Below are positions 32,633-42,074 of a DNA stretch of 64,000 nt, piece after piece (the first letter of the stretch is position 1; every line of letters begins with the position of its first letter). Source of the DNA: Candidatus Hydrogenedentota bacterium (GTDB lineage Bacteria; Hydrogenedentota; Hydrogenedentia; Hydrogenedentales; SLHB01). Location: contig JAKPDK010000184.1 in the NCBI GenBank assembly GCA_029552745.1, positions 551,372 through 615,371 of the forward strand. The letters run 5' to 3'. A model generated the notes under the pieces. That model searched no databases. It saw only the letters and a list, made by a program, of their open reading frames with translations, and had not been told where the DNA came from. Position numbers and translations under genes: made by a program.

Positions 32633-33655
32633 TCATTTCTGACGGGGCAATGCCTTTCCTAATGCGCGAAGCTGGTTCAAGAATGGCTCTGGGATATGTC
32701 CGTTCTTCTCAATCGGTACGTCCCACGTGACAGCCCCGCCTTTTTCGACGATCCCGCGTGTGATAGCAATGACCTGTTCGTCCGTAAATCGCGGAGGGCT
32801 CTGAGCCCACCAAGGTCCGAGGTAACTCAACATGTGGAATTGCGCGTGTCCCACTTTAGGTCCTGGGCATTTCACCTTGTCAGGCTCATTGATCTCGCCG
32901 GCTGTATAGTCTTCGTGCTCGGACAACGTGATGATAGGATCGAGCACACCCGGGTTAAACGCGACAATGGCTTGGGGGTTGCCCGCCCGAGCTGCCGCTG
33001 CAAATGAAGCAAAGTTCGGCGGGTCGTCATGATAGTACATCTCGTGCGGGTAGTAACACCCATCGAACCACCAACCGGAAACCTTGGCGCCATAGCGCCC
33101 GGCCCATTCCCGAATTACCGCTTCCCACTTTTTCTGAAACGATGCCAATCGCAAGCCGGCATCGGGTCCCCCTTTTGGAAACGACCAGTACGGATATTTG
33201 CCGGGCTGCCATTCCAATGCTTTGACTGCATCGGCATCGCGGTCCGGCGCACCAGACGGCAGATACAACATAAGCCGAATATTTCGTGCGTGAAGCGCTT
33301 CGTAAAGGTCTGCAATAAGGTCCCTTCGGGAGCATTTGCTGGGTTTGATACCCGTCAAGTTATCGTAAACAGGGTTCGGCGAGCAATAAAATCCCGAATT
33401 TTGTCCCAGGGTGATTATGTAATACCTGGCCCCCGCAGACGCCAGCTGGTCCGCGAGCCCTGCTACATCAAACCCATCCACGGCACGGTTCCACGCCTCG
33501 ATGGTGATAGGTTCTTCTTTGATGACCGTGTCTGCCATATAGTGTGTAAAGACGCCCCACTGCGCCTCGCGCAACCATGCCGCCCGGTCAGAAGCCCCAG
33601 AAGCCTGTTCTGGTGCGGTGACAATTCCACTGAAAACAAGAAGAAACATAGTCAT
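32633..33655 (-). CDS. GH29 alpha-L-fucosidase-like secreted protein
   Basis: AQWGVFTHYMA; RYYIITLGQNSGFYCSPN; KVSGWWFDGCYYPHEMYY (candidate nucleophile Asp). Confidence 0.65.
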   Translation of the reverse strand: MTMFLLVFSGIVTAPEQASGASDRAAWLREAQWGVFTHYMADTVIKEEPITIEAWNRAVDGFDVAGLADQLASAGARYYIITLGQNSGFYCSPNPVYDNLTGIKPSKCSRRDLIADLYEALHARNIRLMLYLPSGAPDRDADAVKALEWQPGKYPYWSFPKGGPDAGLRLASFQKKWEAVIREWAGRYGAKVSGWWFDGCYYPHEMYYHDDPPNFASFAAAARAGNPQAIVAFNPGVLDPIITLSEHEDYTAGEINEPDKVKCPGPKVGHAQFHMLSYLGPWWAQSPPRFTDEQVIAITRGIVEKGGAVTWDVPIEKNGHIPEPFLNQLRALGKALPRQK

Positions 33656-33716
33656 ATTGCCTCCTCTTTGATATAGCCCATAACCCCTGCTGTGCGGTTG
33701 CCATTGATACGCTCTT

Positions 33717-35228
33717 TCACGACTTCGGATAGACATCCGCGGGATGCGCTGGAAATCCCCGTACCCCTCTCGATTGATCAAATTGATAAATTCGTTGACG
33801 AGGACGTTCTTGAAACGGAAACACCCGCAATTTCCCGTCTTCCAACGCACGATCACAGTTAGGTCGTGCTACGGCCAAACAAGCCAACCGCCGCAACCGT
33901 TCGGCGACTTCGGGAACGGTATCGATGCACTGTATCTTTTCTTCGGGGTCTTGCGCCACATTAAATAACTGTTCGCGGCCTCCATTTGCCATAAAAATAT
34001 ATTTCCAATCGCCTTCGCGTATCATGATTTTGAACAAAGGCGTGCCGGGGTTTCCATACATGCCGACGAGATGTTGCCGCGGTTCTGTGGCACCTTCCAA
34101 CATCCCCAGCACATTGACCCCGTCCCGGCATTGGGTGTCGCCCGCCGCGCCCGTGGCGATTCCGTACAAGTCGGTCAGACAAACCAATTCCCTGCGTTCC
34201 ATCTTTGCGGGTATACGCGCAGGCCAACTCATTAAAAAGGGGATATGACACGATGCTTCAAAAAAACTTTCCTTTTGCCAGGCGTGGTGGTCTCCTAGGT
34301 GATCGCCGTGGTCAGAAAAGAAACAAATCAAGGTATTCTCCGCATCACGGCGTCGCTCCAAGGCATCCAAAATCTTGCCTATGCAGTAATCGATGTAGGA
34401 GATCTCCCCATAGTAACGCGCTTTCAGCACACGAGCATGCGAATCGTTGATATCTTCCGCCCAAATCGCGTAATTCATCCACGGAATCTGTTCATCCATG
34501 TGATCAATTGCTATGTCCCCGCGTCGCGGATTAGGCAGACGATCAGGGTCGTACATCCTATTAAAGGGAATGGGTGGGGCACACGGGGGATGCGGCCCAA
34601 TAAATGACACAAAACCAAAAAACGGTCTGTCGTCCTCCGCGTTGATGAGTTCAATGGCGCGGTCAGCCGCCCATCCTTCTACCGTGACCGATGCCGGCAT
34701 AGGACTCATTTGAGGCATGTAGTACATTTCGGTGCGCTCGCCCATGAGACCCTCAATAAAATCATAAGCAGGATGTTCACGGGCAATAAACGCCGCGTAA
34801 GCGTCGCGGGAGCGTTGATCCGGCGTCCCGTACAACTCTTCGCTGTGCAAATGCACCTCGTAGCCAAGGTCTTCATCCCAAGGGAGCGTGTGCGATTTTC
34901 CCACGGCGAAGGTACGATAACCTAGTCGCGCCATCGTTCGAGCCAAATACGAGCCGCATCGCTCTTCCATGGTGCGAGGCTGACCGTCTACAAGATCGGG
35001 AGGAGCATTATGATAAATCCCTGTTTGAAACGGCTCTCGGCCTGTTCGGATCGTATAGCGAGCCGGTACGCATACCGGACACGTCGAGTACGCGTTCGTA
35101 AACACCGCACCCCGCGCAACAAGCCGATCTAGATTCGGCGTATAAATGTCCTGATTTCCCAAAGCGGCAATCGTATCAAAACGTTGCTGGTCGGTCATGA
35201 TGAACAAAATGTTAGGTTTTCGAGACAT
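33717..35228 (-). CDS. Formylglycine-dependent sulfatase
   Basis: MSRKPNILFIMTDQQRFDTIAALGN; CxPxR motif in STCPVCVPARYTIRTGR; FFSDHGDHLGDHHAWQKESFFE. Confidence 0.94.
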   Translation of the reverse strand: MSRKPNILFIMTDQQRFDTIAALGNQDIYTPNLDRLVARGAVFTNAYSTCPVCVPARYTIRTGREPFQTGIYHNAPPDLVDGQPRTMEERCGSYLARTMARLGYRTFAVGKSHTLPWDEDLGYEVHLHSEELYGTPDQRSRDAYAAFIAREHPAYDFIEGLMGERTEMYYMPQMSPMPASVTVEGWAADRAIELINAEDDRPFFGFVSFIGPHPPCAPPIPFNRMYDPDRLPNPRRGDIAIDHMDEQIPWMNYAIWAEDINDSHARVLKARYYGEISYIDYCIGKILDALERRRDAENTLICFFSDHGDHLGDHHAWQKESFFEASCHIPFLMSWPARIPAKMERRELVCLTDLYGIATGAAGDTQCRDGVNVLGMLEGATEPRQHLVGMYGNPGTPLFKIMIREGDWKYIFMANGGREQLFNVAQDPEEKIQCIDTVPEVAERLRRLACLAVARPNCDRALEDGKLRVFPFQERPRQRIYQFDQSRGVRGFPAHPADVYPKS

Positions 35229-35469
35229 ATGCTCTCTCCTCAATGTTACGCCCCTGCGGTCACACATAAATTGGTATTCTAGACCTATTCCTATCACGCT
35301 TTCGAAATTATAAGGAGAATCTAGATTGGCTTGCTTCCAGTGCGAGTGAACCTCTACCCAGTTATCCTACCCAGTTTCCTGCCGTACCTTCGCTTGTTGT
35401 TATGAGATTAGAAAAACTGTATCTTAATCTTTGTTCGTGTTTTAGAGTGTGCAATGACAGGGGTCGGTT

Positions 35470-36978
35470 ATGATGGATGCGGCAAGTGGTGCAAGTTCTA
35501 ACGCGCCGGACATCATTCTTAAATCAGGGGCATATACGCTTCGTGTGACGGCCGACAGCATGCGCATTTTGCTCGATTGCGCTGCTGTTCCGCCCGACAT
35601 CCGTTCTCTTATTGCCGCAATCCGTGCCGACTTGGCGGAAAACGGTGTCCCTGAGGAATGGCTCGGAGAACCATTGGAACAACGCCTGAGACCCTTCGCA
35701 TCAGCGCCTTCGATCTCGGGTGCGGTCATTGTGGAAGGAGAACCGTCTATCCCACCGACAGACGGTCGAATCGAATGGGGCGGTGATTTTTTTGCAGTCG
35801 GGTTTGCAATTGATGAAAAAACAGGCGCAATAGACTACCGGCGTCCCATCGCGCAAACCTCCGTGGAAGAAGGCCAATTTCTTGCCCGCATTATTCCCCC
35901 AAACCCCGGCAAGAACGGCCGTGACGTCTTCGGCAGAATGCTACCTGCCGCAAAAGGCACCTGGCCCACGTTTCGCGCCGGACAGAACGTCCGAGAGGAC
36001 AAAAATAATCGTTGCTACTACGCCACCAAGAGCGGGCGCATCCGTTGGGATGCCAACATGCTGTCCGTCGATGAAGTCTACACAATTCGGGGAAATGTGG
36101 GACTGGAAACAGGGAATATTTCGCATTCCGGCGCCCTTATCGTTGAAGGAGACATTGAGGCGTGTACGGAAGTAGAAGCGCGCGGCGATATTGAAGTGTA
36201 CGGCGTCATCGAACGAGCCGACGTGAGCACCCGCGGCAATCTCTACGTGCGAGGTGGCATCACAGGAAGAGGAAAAAGACCTATTCAAGTTGCCGGCAGA
36301 GTTCAGGCACGATTTATTAATGAAGCCGAATTGGAAGTCGACGGAGATATGGCAATAGAACGGGAAATCGTTCAATCGACTGTAAGAACACGAGGAATTC
36401 TCGCGATGCCGCAAGGACGCGTTGTTGGAGGAGAAATCATGGCGCTTGGCGGCATTCTGATAGGTCAAAGCGGAAGTGAAGCCGGCGTACCCACCTTACT
36501 CACTGCCGGAGAAGATTTCCGCTTACTGCGACGACTGCCGGAGTTACAGGAAGAGATCAATTCATTGGAAACACGGCGCGAACGGGTGAAACAAGTGCTG
36601 GAACCTTTGCGCGGGCGAAAAATGACCCCGGAAATGCATGAAGCCATGGAAAGACTCCTACTGGACTTATCCCTGACTGAAGAGAGAATTGCTGAGCTCA
36701 AGGCGGAGATCGAGCAATTAAAACAAGACGCTAAAGAACGTGCCCGACGCCGCATTGAAGTCGAGAAAAATGTCTTTCCCGAAACAATTTTCAATATCGG
36801 CGGCGACCGAAAACGCATTCGAGAAGCCATTCTTGGCCCTTTATATGCGTTGCCTGTCCGTGGGGAAATTCAGCTTCGCACAGGACGACTCAAATGGGAT
36901 CTGAAAAGCCGCGGCACGACAGATGCCCAGCGAAAACAGGAAGAGCTCGAAGAGAACCCGCCAGAAGAGAAAACCTAA
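35470..36978 (+). CDS. DUF342/FapA-type protein
   Basis: YRRPIAQTSVEEGQFLARIIPPNPGKNGRDVFGRMLPA followed by repetitive beta pattern and C-terminal coiled coil. Confidence 0.85.
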   Translation: MMDAASGASSNAPDIILKSGAYTLRVTADSMRILLDCAAVPPDIRSLIAAIRADLAENGVPEEWLGEPLEQRLRPFASAPSISGAVIVEGEPSIPPTDGRIEWGGDFFAVGFAIDEKTGAIDYRRPIAQTSVEEGQFLARIIPPNPGKNGRDVFGRMLPAAKGTWPTFRAGQNVREDKNNRCYYATKSGRIRWDANMLSVDEVYTIRGNVGLETGNISHSGALIVEGDIEACTEVEARGDIEVYGVIERADVSTRGNLYVRGGITGRGKRPIQVAGRVQARFINEAELEVDGDMAIEREIVQSTVRTRGILAMPQGRVVGGEIMALGGILIGQSGSEAGVPTLLTAGEDFRLLRRLPELQEEINSLETRRERVKQVLEPLRGRKMTPEMHEAMERLLLDLSLTEERIAELKAEIEQLKQDAKERARRRIEVEKNVFPETIFNIGGDRKRIREAILGPLYALPVRGEIQLRTGRLKWDLKSRGTTDAQRKQEELEENPPEEKT

Positions 36979-36999
36979 CTACTCAACTGTATAACATAA

Positions 37000-37035
37000 A
37001 CAGGGCACCGGTGCTTTTCACAAACGGTGCCCTGT
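37000..37035. terminator. Hairpin between convergent genes, possible bidirectional terminator
   Basis: ACAGGGCACCG (37000-37010) / CGGTGCCCTGT (37025-37035), perfect 11-bp stem between stops at 36978(+) and 37051(-). Confidence 0.65.
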
Positions 37036-37050
37036 TGTCCAAATCAAAAC

Positions 37051-38013
37051 CTATGCCCAAGTCATCGCCGTGGTCTTTTGAGTAATGATCACTTGCTTTA
37101 GAAAATCAGCGGCTTTACTCAAGCCTTCCCAGTTCGACATCAGACTGTCTTCGTGTTCAATACTCAACACGTAGTCATATCCCACCATGCGCAACGTCGA
37201 TACGAAATCTTTCCACCATTCGAGGCTATGTCCGTAACCACACGTGCGGAAAATCCAGGAACGGTTAAGCTCGTCGCCGTAATGCTTCGTATCGAGTACG
37301 CCGTTCACACGCGTGTTTTGCGGATACACCATGGAATCTTTGGCGTGAACATGGAAAATGGCTTTGCCGAGTGCGCGCACAGCCTCCACCGGCTCGATCC
37401 CCTGCCAGAATAGGTGACTCGGGTCAAAGTTTGCACCCAGATTCGACCCGCACGCCTTGCGCAGTTTGAGCAACGTCTCGGGATTGTACACCACAAACCC
37501 CGGATGCATCTCGAAGGCAATTTTCACCCCATGATCCGCAGCAAATTTCGCCTGTTTTGTCCAGTACGGAATGACCTTTTTCTCCCATTGCCAATTGAGT
37601 ATCTCCAAATAATCCGGAGGCCACGGACAGGTCACCCAGTTAGGTTTGGTTGAGTTTTCATCCGAACCGGGACATCCCGAAAAATCAATGACCACCTTCA
37701 CCCCAAGCAGCTCTGCAAGGCGGATGGTCTTCGTTTGTACGTCAATATTTTTCTTCGCAAAACCCTCATCCGGATGCAGACAGTTTCCGTGGCAGCTCAA
37801 TGCACTAATCATCAAGCCTTCGCCCTTCAGCATCGCAACCAATTCGTCGCGTTTGGGCTTGGACTCCAGCAGCTCATCCGGATTGCAATGCGCATTCGGC
37901 GGATAGTTACCACAACCCAGCTCAATGGCTTGTAAACCGAGCGGCCGGATCATCTCCAGCACGGCTTTCAACGGTTTATCGGCAAACAAGACAGACAAAA
38001 ACCCCAGTTTCAT
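37051..38013 (-). CDS. Sugar phosphate isomerase/epimerase (AP endonuclease 2-like TIM barrel)
   Basis: LQAIELGCGNYP; IAFEMHPGFVVYNPETLLKL; GANFDPSHLFWQGIEPVEAVRALGKAIFHVHAKD. Confidence 0.9.
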   Translation of the reverse strand: MKLGFLSVLFADKPLKAVLEMIRPLGLQAIELGCGNYPPNAHCNPDELLESKPKRDELVAMLKGEGLMISALSCHGNCLHPDEGFAKKNIDVQTKTIRLAELLGVKVVIDFSGCPGSDENSTKPNWVTCPWPPDYLEILNWQWEKKVIPYWTKQAKFAADHGVKIAFEMHPGFVVYNPETLLKLRKACGSNLGANFDPSHLFWQGIEPVEAVRALGKAIFHVHAKDSMVYPQNTRVNGVLDTKHYGDELNRSWIFRTCGYGHSLEWWKDFVSTLRMVGYDYVLSIEHEDSLMSNWEGLSKAADFLKQVIITQKTTAMTWA

Positions 38014-38025
38014 GACAATGTCCTC

Positions 38026-39192
38026 CTATTTCACTTTTTCCCACTTTTTCGTCGCTGCTGCTTTCTCGACGGCATCCAACACCCGTTGGCATTTCACAGC
38101 ATCTTCAAATGTTGGATAGGTCACGTTCTTGCGGTTCAATTGTGTCAGAAAATCGTAAATCTCGTGCACAAACAAATGTTCATATCCGATGATATGCCCC
38201 GTGGGCCACCACGCCTTGATGTAAGGATGGGCGGCGTCCGTGGCATGTACTCGGCGGAATCCCTGCACATGTGCCGGGTCTTTCCGATTATAATAGTGGA
38301 AGAAATTCATATCTTCCTGATTCCACAACACTGATCCCTCACTCCCATATATCTCGATAGAATTGTAGTTTCGTCTGCCCGTCGCAAACCGCGTTGCCTC
38401 AAACGAAGCCAACGTATCCGCCCCTTTAATTCTGCCGATGAACACAGCGGCATCATCCACATCCACCGTATCCATCTTGCTGGATTTCTTGCCTTGAGCG
38501 CCCGCTGTGATGCCGGTGTCTTTCTCCGATACACGCCGCTGCTTGATAAACGTCTCCATAACAGCCGCCACTTCGCTCACCTCACCGACAAGGTAATGAC
38601 ACAGGTCAGTGATGTGGGCGCCGATATCCCCCAGAGCCCCCGAACCCGTATGCTTTTTCTTCAGCCGCCACACCATCGGAAAATCCGGATCGACGATCCA
38701 GTCTTGTTGATAAGCGGCGCGGAAGTGAAATATGCGCCCCAGCTCGCCTTTGTTTATCATTTTCTTAATAGTAGCTACCGCCGGCGCGAAACGATAGGAA
38801 AAGCCACACATATGTTTTATGCCGGCTTTCTTCGCCGCAGCCAACATTTCCTCCGCCTCTTTCAAACTATTCGCCAAAGGCTTCTCACAAACAATGTGTT
38901 TACCCGCTTTCGCTGCAGCAATAGCAATGGGCGGATGCAAAAAGTTCGGTGTGCAAATATCAACAATATCAATGTCCTCCCGCGCAACAACCTCTTGCCA
39001 GTCCAAGCTGGTCTCCTGCCAGCCGTATCGCTCCGCCACCGCCAGCTCTTCCGGATACTTACCGCACAATACTTTCATAACCGGTTGCACGGGCAAGTCA
39101 AAGAACATACCCACTTTCCGCCAGGCATTGCTGTGCGCTTTTCCCATGAACTGCGCGCCTATCAACGCCACATTGACCTGCTTCTTCGCCAT
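38026..39192 (-). CDS. Gfo/Idh/MocA family oxidoreductase
   Basis: VALIGAQFMGKAHSNAW; DIVDICTPNFLHPPIAIAAAKAGKHIVCEKPLA; GDIGAHITDL. Confidence 0.94.
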   Translation of the reverse strand: MAKKQVNVALIGAQFMGKAHSNAWRKVGMFFDLPVQPVMKVLCGKYPEELAVAERYGWQETSLDWQEVVAREDIDIVDICTPNFLHPPIAIAAAKAGKHIVCEKPLANSLKEAEEMLAAAKKAGIKHMCGFSYRFAPAVATIKKMINKGELGRIFHFRAAYQQDWIVDPDFPMVWRLKKKHTGSGALGDIGAHITDLCHYLVGEVSEVAAVMETFIKQRRVSEKDTGITAGAQGKKSSKMDTVDVDDAAVFIGRIKGADTLASFEATRFATGRRNYNSIEIYGSEGSVLWNQEDMNFFHYYNRKDPAHVQGFRRVHATDAAHPYIKAWWPTGHIIGYEHLFVHEIYDFLTQLNRKNVTYPTFEDAVKCQRVLDAVEKAAATKKWEKVK

Positions 39193-39247
39193 GGTTCTTT
39201 CCCTCCGACTTTGTTAGCCTCTTCTATTCGACCTCAGGAGACGCCAC

Positions 39248-40039
39248 CTACTGGTACGTCTCGTCGTGCCGAAACCGACTAAAGTATTCGTCAATCTCAT
39301 GCCGTAAAGCAAGCCCCACCCGCTCAAAACAACGCAAAAGATCCTCGTATACTCTGTCTCCTGCAAGGAAATCCCAGAACTCCTCAGCCACTTTCAGTTC
39401 TTTGTCAAGATCCAACATACCGCGTAGAGTCCATCGTTCGTAGGGTTGAGGTTCGTACGGATTGTACGGAATCGCGATATAGGAGTGAACATTGGCATCT
39501 GGATGTTCTGTCAAATATACCCCTATCCATTCCAGAAGCGTTCTTTTAAAGTCCTTAAAATTACTTATATTGGGCTTCGCCGTTTTGATATCGAAAAAAT
39601 GCACAGATCCATCAGCACCCTTGACGCATATATCAGCTTTCACCATTCTAGTAGAGGTCAAATCGTCATGTCTTACGGCTTTTCGGATCCGACTTACCTC
39701 CATATCTTTGTTTGGCGTTTTTCCCGTAGATATTTCGTCAATAATTCGTTGTATTTCTGTTTGTGCTGAAGAGCTAATTTTCCCACCCACATCATACTGA
39801 GCCTGGGCGTAAGAAAAACGTTGTCTCGCCAACACCTCTCCGAGAGGCTCAAAAATAGATGTACCAAATGTCGTATTAAGGGATTGTATGAACGAGAATA
39901 AAGCCATTCTGTCTTTGCCGAGCAGACGATAATGAAAAGGCATATGATTCGTTTCTGGCTTGTAAGTGCGTAACTTCTTTCGGATACTAGCAGTGATTAC
40001 CCCTTCGATCTGCCCTAACTGTTCAGGCGATAAAGACAC
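39248..40039 (-). CDS. TdeIII-like type II restriction endonuclease
   Basis: Next to a DNA methyltransferase; KADICVKGADGSVHFFDIKTAKPNISNFKDFKRTLLEW gives a D-x(n)-ExK-like nuclease core (DIKTAK); overall resemblance to the TdeIII/MjaII family. Confidence 0.8.
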   Translation of the reverse strand: MSLSPEQLGQIEGVITASIRKKLRTYKPETNHMPFHYRLLGKDRMALFSFIQSLNTTFGTSIFEPLGEVLARQRFSYAQAQYDVGGKISSSAQTEIQRIIDEISTGKTPNKDMEVSRIRKAVRHDDLTSTRMVKADICVKGADGSVHFFDIKTAKPNISNFKDFKRTLLEWIGVYLTEHPDANVHSYIAIPYNPYEPQPYERWTLRGMLDLDKELKVAEEFWDFLAGDRVYEDLLRCFERVGLALRHEIDEYFSRFRHDETYQ

Positions 40040-40040
40040 T

Positions 40041-41651
40041 TCAGCACCCTTTCATATGAAAGATTGTTTCCGAATAGGCATTAGAACGATCCTTTTCCAC
40101 GCGGTTGAGCACGGGACGTTTATATGTTTGAACAATCTTCATGCCTGCTGCTATAGCAATCTGCGGATAAAGGTTGAACTTGTCGTTTGCCACCAGAAAA
40201 ACATCAAAATCTGATTGAAGAAATCTCTTGCAATTCTGAAGCACATCTGCTATGCCGCGCACATAAGAAGTCCTTGCCTCAAAACCCTGTCCTTTATAAA
40301 GTGGACCAATTTCCAAATCATCTTTTCTCTCAAAACCAAACATTTCGTAGGCATACGCATGTTGATCATGATAGTCAATAAGGCCCACATATGGAGGGCT
40401 CGAAAAAATGCCGCGTATCTTCTTTTCGCCTAATAGCCCCGCAAGATTAGGATTCTTGTCTCGCAACTCGCCCCAAATATCAATTGTCCTACTATCTCCG
40501 ACAAGAGCGACTTGCATGGTATTCGTCCGGAGCCGATCAAACTCTTCTAGCCGCTCCAGCGTGTCTAAGGTGTAACGTCTCCACCATTCGCTTATGGAAA
40601 AAATCGGTTTGCAGATTTTTCCGTGTTTCTTACAGTAATAGGTAGTTAATACCGGGTCTTTTAACGTGGCGAGATCGGCATGAGTTGTTGCACGGCAGGA
40701 ACGGGCTGTCCTACTTAAAATAACTGAAACAATGTCTCGTACCTTCTCGTTTTGTATCTTCTTCACACTCTCCAAAAGAAAATCTATTTCTTTCCGGACA
40801 GGGAGCAAAAACCACTTGTTAAGAAAATTCCCAGTGTCTTTCTGCGCTATTTCAATACCATATTTCTGGAGAAGTCGATTGTATATGGGCAAAAATAGTT
40901 GTTGTTTTTCCGCAGCATAGGTATCTTCGTCTATTTCATCGTTCTTCACTTTCCTTCTAAAGTCTGGTGTGGGAAAGTACACGCTGTTGAAACGGGCTAA
41001 CTCATAAAGAAGTTCCTGTTCAAAGACCACATTCTGTTGGCCTTGTTGAAACGCCGTTAACTCTGCAGTCAGTTGCGCTAAGATCCTTCTGAGATGCGTT
41101 AAGTCATGTTTTTCGATCTTCACATTCGAAATCATTACGTTAAAAGCCGATATGTCAATACCTATAGCATGAAGGCCTAATTCGTTCGCTTGGACAAGCG
41201 TAGTCCCACTGCCGCAAAATGGATCAAGTACAATATCCCCGGGACGAAAGAATACTTGTTTCTTAAACTCGTCTGTGTGTGAATCCAAAAAGTACTCAAC
41301 CAGCTGAGGAATGAACTTACCTTTGTAAGGATGGAGACGGTGGACATGTTTTGTTCTTTCTGATTCTTTATACTCGGCAAAAGACAAATGCCAATTAAGA
41401 TCATGACCCAGCTGCTTTTTCCATAGTCCTTGTTTATCCGACGCATCATAGTACTGTTTAAGCTCTTTTAGGCTTACCAATGGATTGCCATCTGTACCAA
41501 AACGCCTTATCCTTCCATATTGGATTAGATAAGATATGTTAGAAACGGTAACCCTACGCTTCAGATAGTTAGAAGCCCACGTGCTAGCCTCTCCCAGTTT
41601 TACCAAGTCAGTGTCTTGTAACGGTTCCCAAAGACTCCAATTGCTCTCCAT
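40041..41651 (-). CDS. Type II DNA methyltransferase (SPPY-type) with N-terminal helix-turn-helix-like region
   Basis: DIVLDPFCGSGTTLVQANELGLHAIGIDIS (motif I) and IFSSPPYVGLIDY (motif IV); adjacent to the REase by 1 nt. Confidence 0.92.
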   Translation of the reverse strand: MESNWSLWEPLQDTDLVKLGEASTWASNYLKRRVTVSNISYLIQYGRIRRFGTDGNPLVSLKELKQYYDASDKQGLWKKQLGHDLNWHLSFAEYKESERTKHVHRLHPYKGKFIPQLVEYFLDSHTDEFKKQVFFRPGDIVLDPFCGSGTTLVQANELGLHAIGIDISAFNVMISNVKIEKHDLTHLRRILAQLTAELTAFQQGQQNVVFEQELLYELARFNSVYFPTPDFRRKVKNDEIDEDTYAAEKQQLFLPIYNRLLQKYGIEIAQKDTGNFLNKWFLLPVRKEIDFLLESVKKIQNEKVRDIVSVILSRTARSCRATTHADLATLKDPVLTTYYCKKHGKICKPIFSISEWWRRYTLDTLERLEEFDRLRTNTMQVALVGDSRTIDIWGELRDKNPNLAGLLGEKKIRGIFSSPPYVGLIDYHDQHAYAYEMFGFERKDDLEIGPLYKGQGFEARTSYVRGIADVLQNCKRFLQSDFDVFLVANDKFNLYPQIAIAAGMKIVQTYKRPVLNRVEKDRSNAYSETIFHMKGC

Positions 41652-41781
41652 AGAAAACTCCAAAAGCTACCGAAAAGCTATTTTCTTCGTGAATCTTTCC
41701 GTCGTACCTACTCACATAGACTCAATTATAACCGTGGCGGGAATTACTTTCACACCAAGACAAAGGCATATTCAAATGTTT

Positions 41782-41940
41782 TGTATTCGTCCAGTACCTT
41801 TGGCGCTTTTTGATATGTTGAATGAGGAATTGAAGAAAGGGTTTTCCATAATGGTCATTAACGGAAAGGTACCGACGCGTGGCACCCCAAAGTACGTTTG
41901 ATCCACTAACGAACCCCTTGAGCATTTGGAATTACTCATT
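41782..41940 (+). repeat. Dispersed repeat family 2, long copy
   Basis: TGTATTCGTCCAGTACCTTTGGCGCTTTTTGATATGTTGAATGAGGAATTGAAGAAAGGGTTTTCCATAATGGTCATTAACGGAAAGG...GAACCCCTTGAGCATTTG. Confidence 0.85.
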
Positions 41941-42074
41941 TAAGAACTGCCCAGGGTTTCCCAATCGGACGGGTGACGGTTTCGCACAACGTGTTGAAGA
42001 CTTAAGGAAAATAATGGCAAAATAACAAAACGTATGAAATAACTTTTGGGATGTTGCCCTGGCAAGGAGTGAAG

